A DNA stretch of 64,000 nt from Tenacibaculum singaporense (lineage in GTDB: Bacteria; Bacteroidota; Bacteroidia; Flavobacteriales; Flavobacteriaceae): assembly GCF_003867015.1 (NCBI RefSeq), contig NZ_CP032548.1, positions 2,113,001-2,177,000 of the forward strand. The letters run 5' to 3'. Under the pieces are notes generated by a model that saw nothing but the letters and a program-made list of their open reading frames with translations, ran no database searches and was not told the origin of the DNA. The stretch's first letter is position 1. Every line of letters begins with the position of its first letter. Below, piece after piece: positions 61,997-64,000 of this stretch. Made by a program: the position numbers and the translations under genes.

Positions 61997-64000
61997 TTAT
62001 TTATTCTCGACTAAATCAGATTGGTTTCTGAAAACTAGTTTATCATCAAAAGCGTCTAGTAAGATAATACTATCAGTAGTTATTTTTCCTGATAAAATTT
62101 CTTTAGATAATTGATTTAAAACTTCTTTTTGAATTACACGTTTTACAGGGCGAGCTCCAAATTCTGGTTGATAGCCTTTTATTGCTAAGTAAGCAATAGC
62201 TTCATCGGTAGCATCAAAAGTTATGTTTTGTTGTGCAATCATCTTTTTAACACTATTCAATTGTAGTTTTACAATTTCTTTAATGTTAGCCTCTGATAAT
62301 GGAGTGAACATAATAATATCATCAATTCTATTCAAGAATTCAGGTCTTACAGATTGTTTTAATAATCCTAAAACTTCTGTTTTTGCTAAGTCCATAGCTG
62401 TATGGAAATCTCCTTTCATATTGTCAAAACTCTCCTGAATAATGTGACTTCCCATATTAGAGGTCATTATAATAATGGTGTTTTTAAAATCAGCAACACG
62501 TCCTTTATTATCGGTTAATCTACCTTCATCTAATACTTGTAGTAAGATATTAAAGGTATCTGGATGCGCTTTTTCAATCTCGTCTAACAACACAACTGAA
62601 TACGGTTTTCTTCTAACGGCTTCTGTTAATTGTCCACCTTCATCATAACCAACATACCCAGGAGGCGCACCTACCAACCTGCTTACCGAATGACGTTCTT
62701 GGTACTCACTCATATCAATACGAGTCATGGCGTTTTCATCATCAAATAAATATTCTGCAAGGGCTTTGGCTAACTCAGTTTTACCAACTCCAGTAGTTCC
62801 TAAGAATAGAAATGAACCAATAGGCTTGTTAGGATTTTGTAAACCTGATCTTGAACGACGAACCGCATCAGAAACAGCTTCTATTGCTTCTTCTTGACCA
62901 ACAACACGTTTGTGTAATTCGTCCTCTAATAACAATAGCTTTTCACGCTCTGATTGTAACATTTTAGTAACAGGAACTCCAGTCCATTTAGCTACAACTT
63001 CAGCAATATCATCATAGGTTACTTCTTCTTTAATTAAAGAGTTTTCTTGTTGATTAGCTAAAACTTCTTGCTGTTTATCAAGCTCTTCTTGTGCATCTTT
63101 AATCTTTCCATAACGTAGCTCAGCAACTTTACCATAATCACCATTACGTTCGGCTTTTTCAGCTTCTAGTTTGTAGTTTTCTATATCAGTTTTTAAGTTC
63201 TGAATGGTATCTACAACACTTTTTTCAGATTGCCATTTTGCATTGATCTCATTACGTTCTTCTTTTAAATTAGCTAAATCGGCATTTAAAGATTTTAACT
63301 TAGTTTCATCGTTTTCACGTTTAATCGCCTCAATTTCAATTTCTAATTGCATTATTTTACGATCTAGTACATCTAATTCTTCTGGTTTAGAATTGATTTC
63401 CATACGTAATTTAGAAGCAGCTTCATCCATTAAGTCAATCGCTTTGTCAGGTAAAAAACGATTAGTAATATAACGTTGTGATAATTCTACAGCTCCAATA
63501 ATAGCTTCGTCTTTTATTCGAACTTTATGATGTGTTTCATATTTATCTTTAATACCACGTAAAATAGAGATAGCACTTTCAGTATCAGGCTCATCTACCA
63601 TTACTTTTTGAAAACGGCGTTCTAAGGCTTTGTCTTTTTCAAAGTACTTTTGATATTCATCTAGAGTAGTAGCTCCAATAGCTCTTAGCTCACCACGTGC
63701 TAAAGCAGGTTTTAAAATATTAGCAGCATCCATTGCACCTTGACCACCACCAGCACCTACTAAAGTGTGGATTTCATCAATAAATAAGACAATGTCTCCT
63801 TCAGACTTTGTAACTTCTTTTACAACCGATTTTAAACGCTCTTCAAATTCACCTTTATATTTGGCTCCAGCAATTAATGCTCCCATATCTAGAGAGAAAA
63901 TTTGTTTTTCCTTTAAGTTTTCAGGAACATCTCCACGAATAATTCGATGTGCTAATCCTTCAGCAATAGCTGTTTTACCAGTACCAGGTTCACCAACTAG
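61997..64000 (-). CDS. clpB: ATP-dependent disaggregase ClpB, 5' end outside window
   Basis: 667 residues seen. The frame runs off the right edge, so the N-terminal domain is missing. The visible part begins in the first AAA+ domain at its Walker A (GEPGTGKT). It continues with YKGEFEERLKSVV, LFIDEIHTLVGAGGGQGAMD, the ClpB coiled-coil M-domain (long Glu/Lys-rich segment around 63.0-63.4 kb on the DNA), and the second AAA+ with GTTGVGKTELAKALA, LLDEIEKAHPDTFNILLQ, and GARPVKRVIQKEV. The M-domain distinguishes ClpB from ClpA/C. Confidence 0.95.
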   Translation of the reverse strand, partial: LVGEPGTGKTAIAEGLAHRIIRGDVPENLKEKQIFSLDMGALIAGAKYKGEFEERLKSVVKEVTKSEGDIVLFIDEIHTLVGAGGGQGAMDAANILKPALARGELRAIGATTLDEYQKYFEKDKALERRFQKVMVDEPDTESAISILRGIKDKYETHHKVRIKDEAIIGAVELSQRYITNRFLPDKAIDLMDEAASKLRMEINSKPEELDVLDRKIMQLEIEIEAIKRENDETKLKSLNADLANLKEERNEINAKWQSEKSVVDTIQNLKTDIENYKLEAEKAERNGDYGKVAELRYGKIKDAQEELDKQQEVLANQQENSLIKEEVTYDDIAEVVAKWTGVPVTKMLQSEREKLLLLEDELHKRVVGQEEAIEAVSDAVRRSRSGLQNPNKPIGSFLFLGTTGVGKTELAKALAEYLFDDENAMTRIDMSEYQERHSVSRLVGAPPGYVGYDEGGQLTEAVRRKPYSVVLLDEIEKAHPDTFNILLQVLDEGRLTDNKGRVADFKNTIIIMTSNMGSHIIQESFDNMKGDFHTAMDLAKTEVLGLLKQSVRPEFLNRIDDIIMFTPLSEANIKEIVKLQLNSVKKMIAQQNITFDATDEAIAYLAIKGYQPEFGARPVKRVIQKEVLNQLSKEILSGKITTDSIILLDAFDDKLVFRNQSDLVENK

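Overview
The window looks like chromosomal DNA of a marine Flavobacteriaceae, close to Tenacibaculum or Polaribacter. This is an inference from gene content and signals. The DNA is AT-rich. Promoters follow the Bacteroidetes TTG-N19-TAnnTTTG pattern rather than sigma70 boxes. The LpxC-FabZ fusion, split transketolase, PorX regulator and DUF5606/DUF4199/DUF4258/DUF6503 proteins are all Bacteroidota traits. Most of the window is core housekeeping sequence.

Layout. 1-3.1 kb: a truncated membrane-anchored protein, a secreted carboxypeptidase-regulatory-like protein, an SDR oxidoreductase, then about 1.1 kb of gene-free diverged repeats. 3.1-6.3 kb: mazG, a DUF5606 gene, def and ruvX on the minus strand, and dapD on the plus strand. 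6.3-8.9 kb: three surface-polysaccharide genes (GT2, GT32, pyruvyl transferase). 8.9-10.9 kb: Sua5/YrdC and CCA-adding enzyme, both tRNA maturation. 10.9-16.1 kb: MsbA-like exporter, phosphosugar mutase, DPM-like GT2 and DUF4199. 16.2-19.1 kb: SRP RNA, xerD, two small beta-barrels and aroQ. 19-25.7 kb: an Lnb-like (DUF4105) lipoprotein N-acyltransferase candidate, a YheT hydrolase, pssA, lptB with an unusual tail, an AhpD-like protein, tatC and kpsF. 25.8-32.7 kb: recQ, small enzymes, ald, tsaE and porX.

32.8-43.8 kb is a plus-strand block: HD hydrolase, lpxD, lpxC/fabZ, lpxA, efp, a second lpxD-like gene, sucD, an M16 lipoprotein peptidase and fabG. It combines lipid A synthesis, fatty acid synthesis, translation and the TCA cycle. 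At 43.8-45.1 kb lies a non-coding array of G-run hairpins next to a small XRE regulator and a second AT-rich gene-free stretch. Then come purL, an S41 lipoprotein protease, a CarboxypepD-reg protein and a cholesterol-dependent-cytolysin-family lipoprotein (51.4-53.2 kb), followed by tRNA-Lys and tRNA-Leu. 53.6-64 kb holds aroK, a phosphoribosyltransferase, an S4 protein, an FKBP lipoprotein, a porin-like barrel, a transketolase C-half, maf, a degenerate UbiA-like protein, smpB, OmpW, a DUF6503 lipoprotein, hsp20 and clpB (cut by the right edge).

Envelope biogenesis is the main theme: LpxA/C/D, KpsF, LptB, MsbA-like, glycosyltransferases, PssA, Lnb-like and TatC. PorX implies type IX secretion elsewhere in the genome. 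The observations most worth following are the cytolysin-family protein with a non-canonical C-terminal domain and the G-run nested hairpin array at 43.82-44.03 kb. LptB with a roughly 155-residue tail and the UbiA-like protein lacking its first Asp motif come next.
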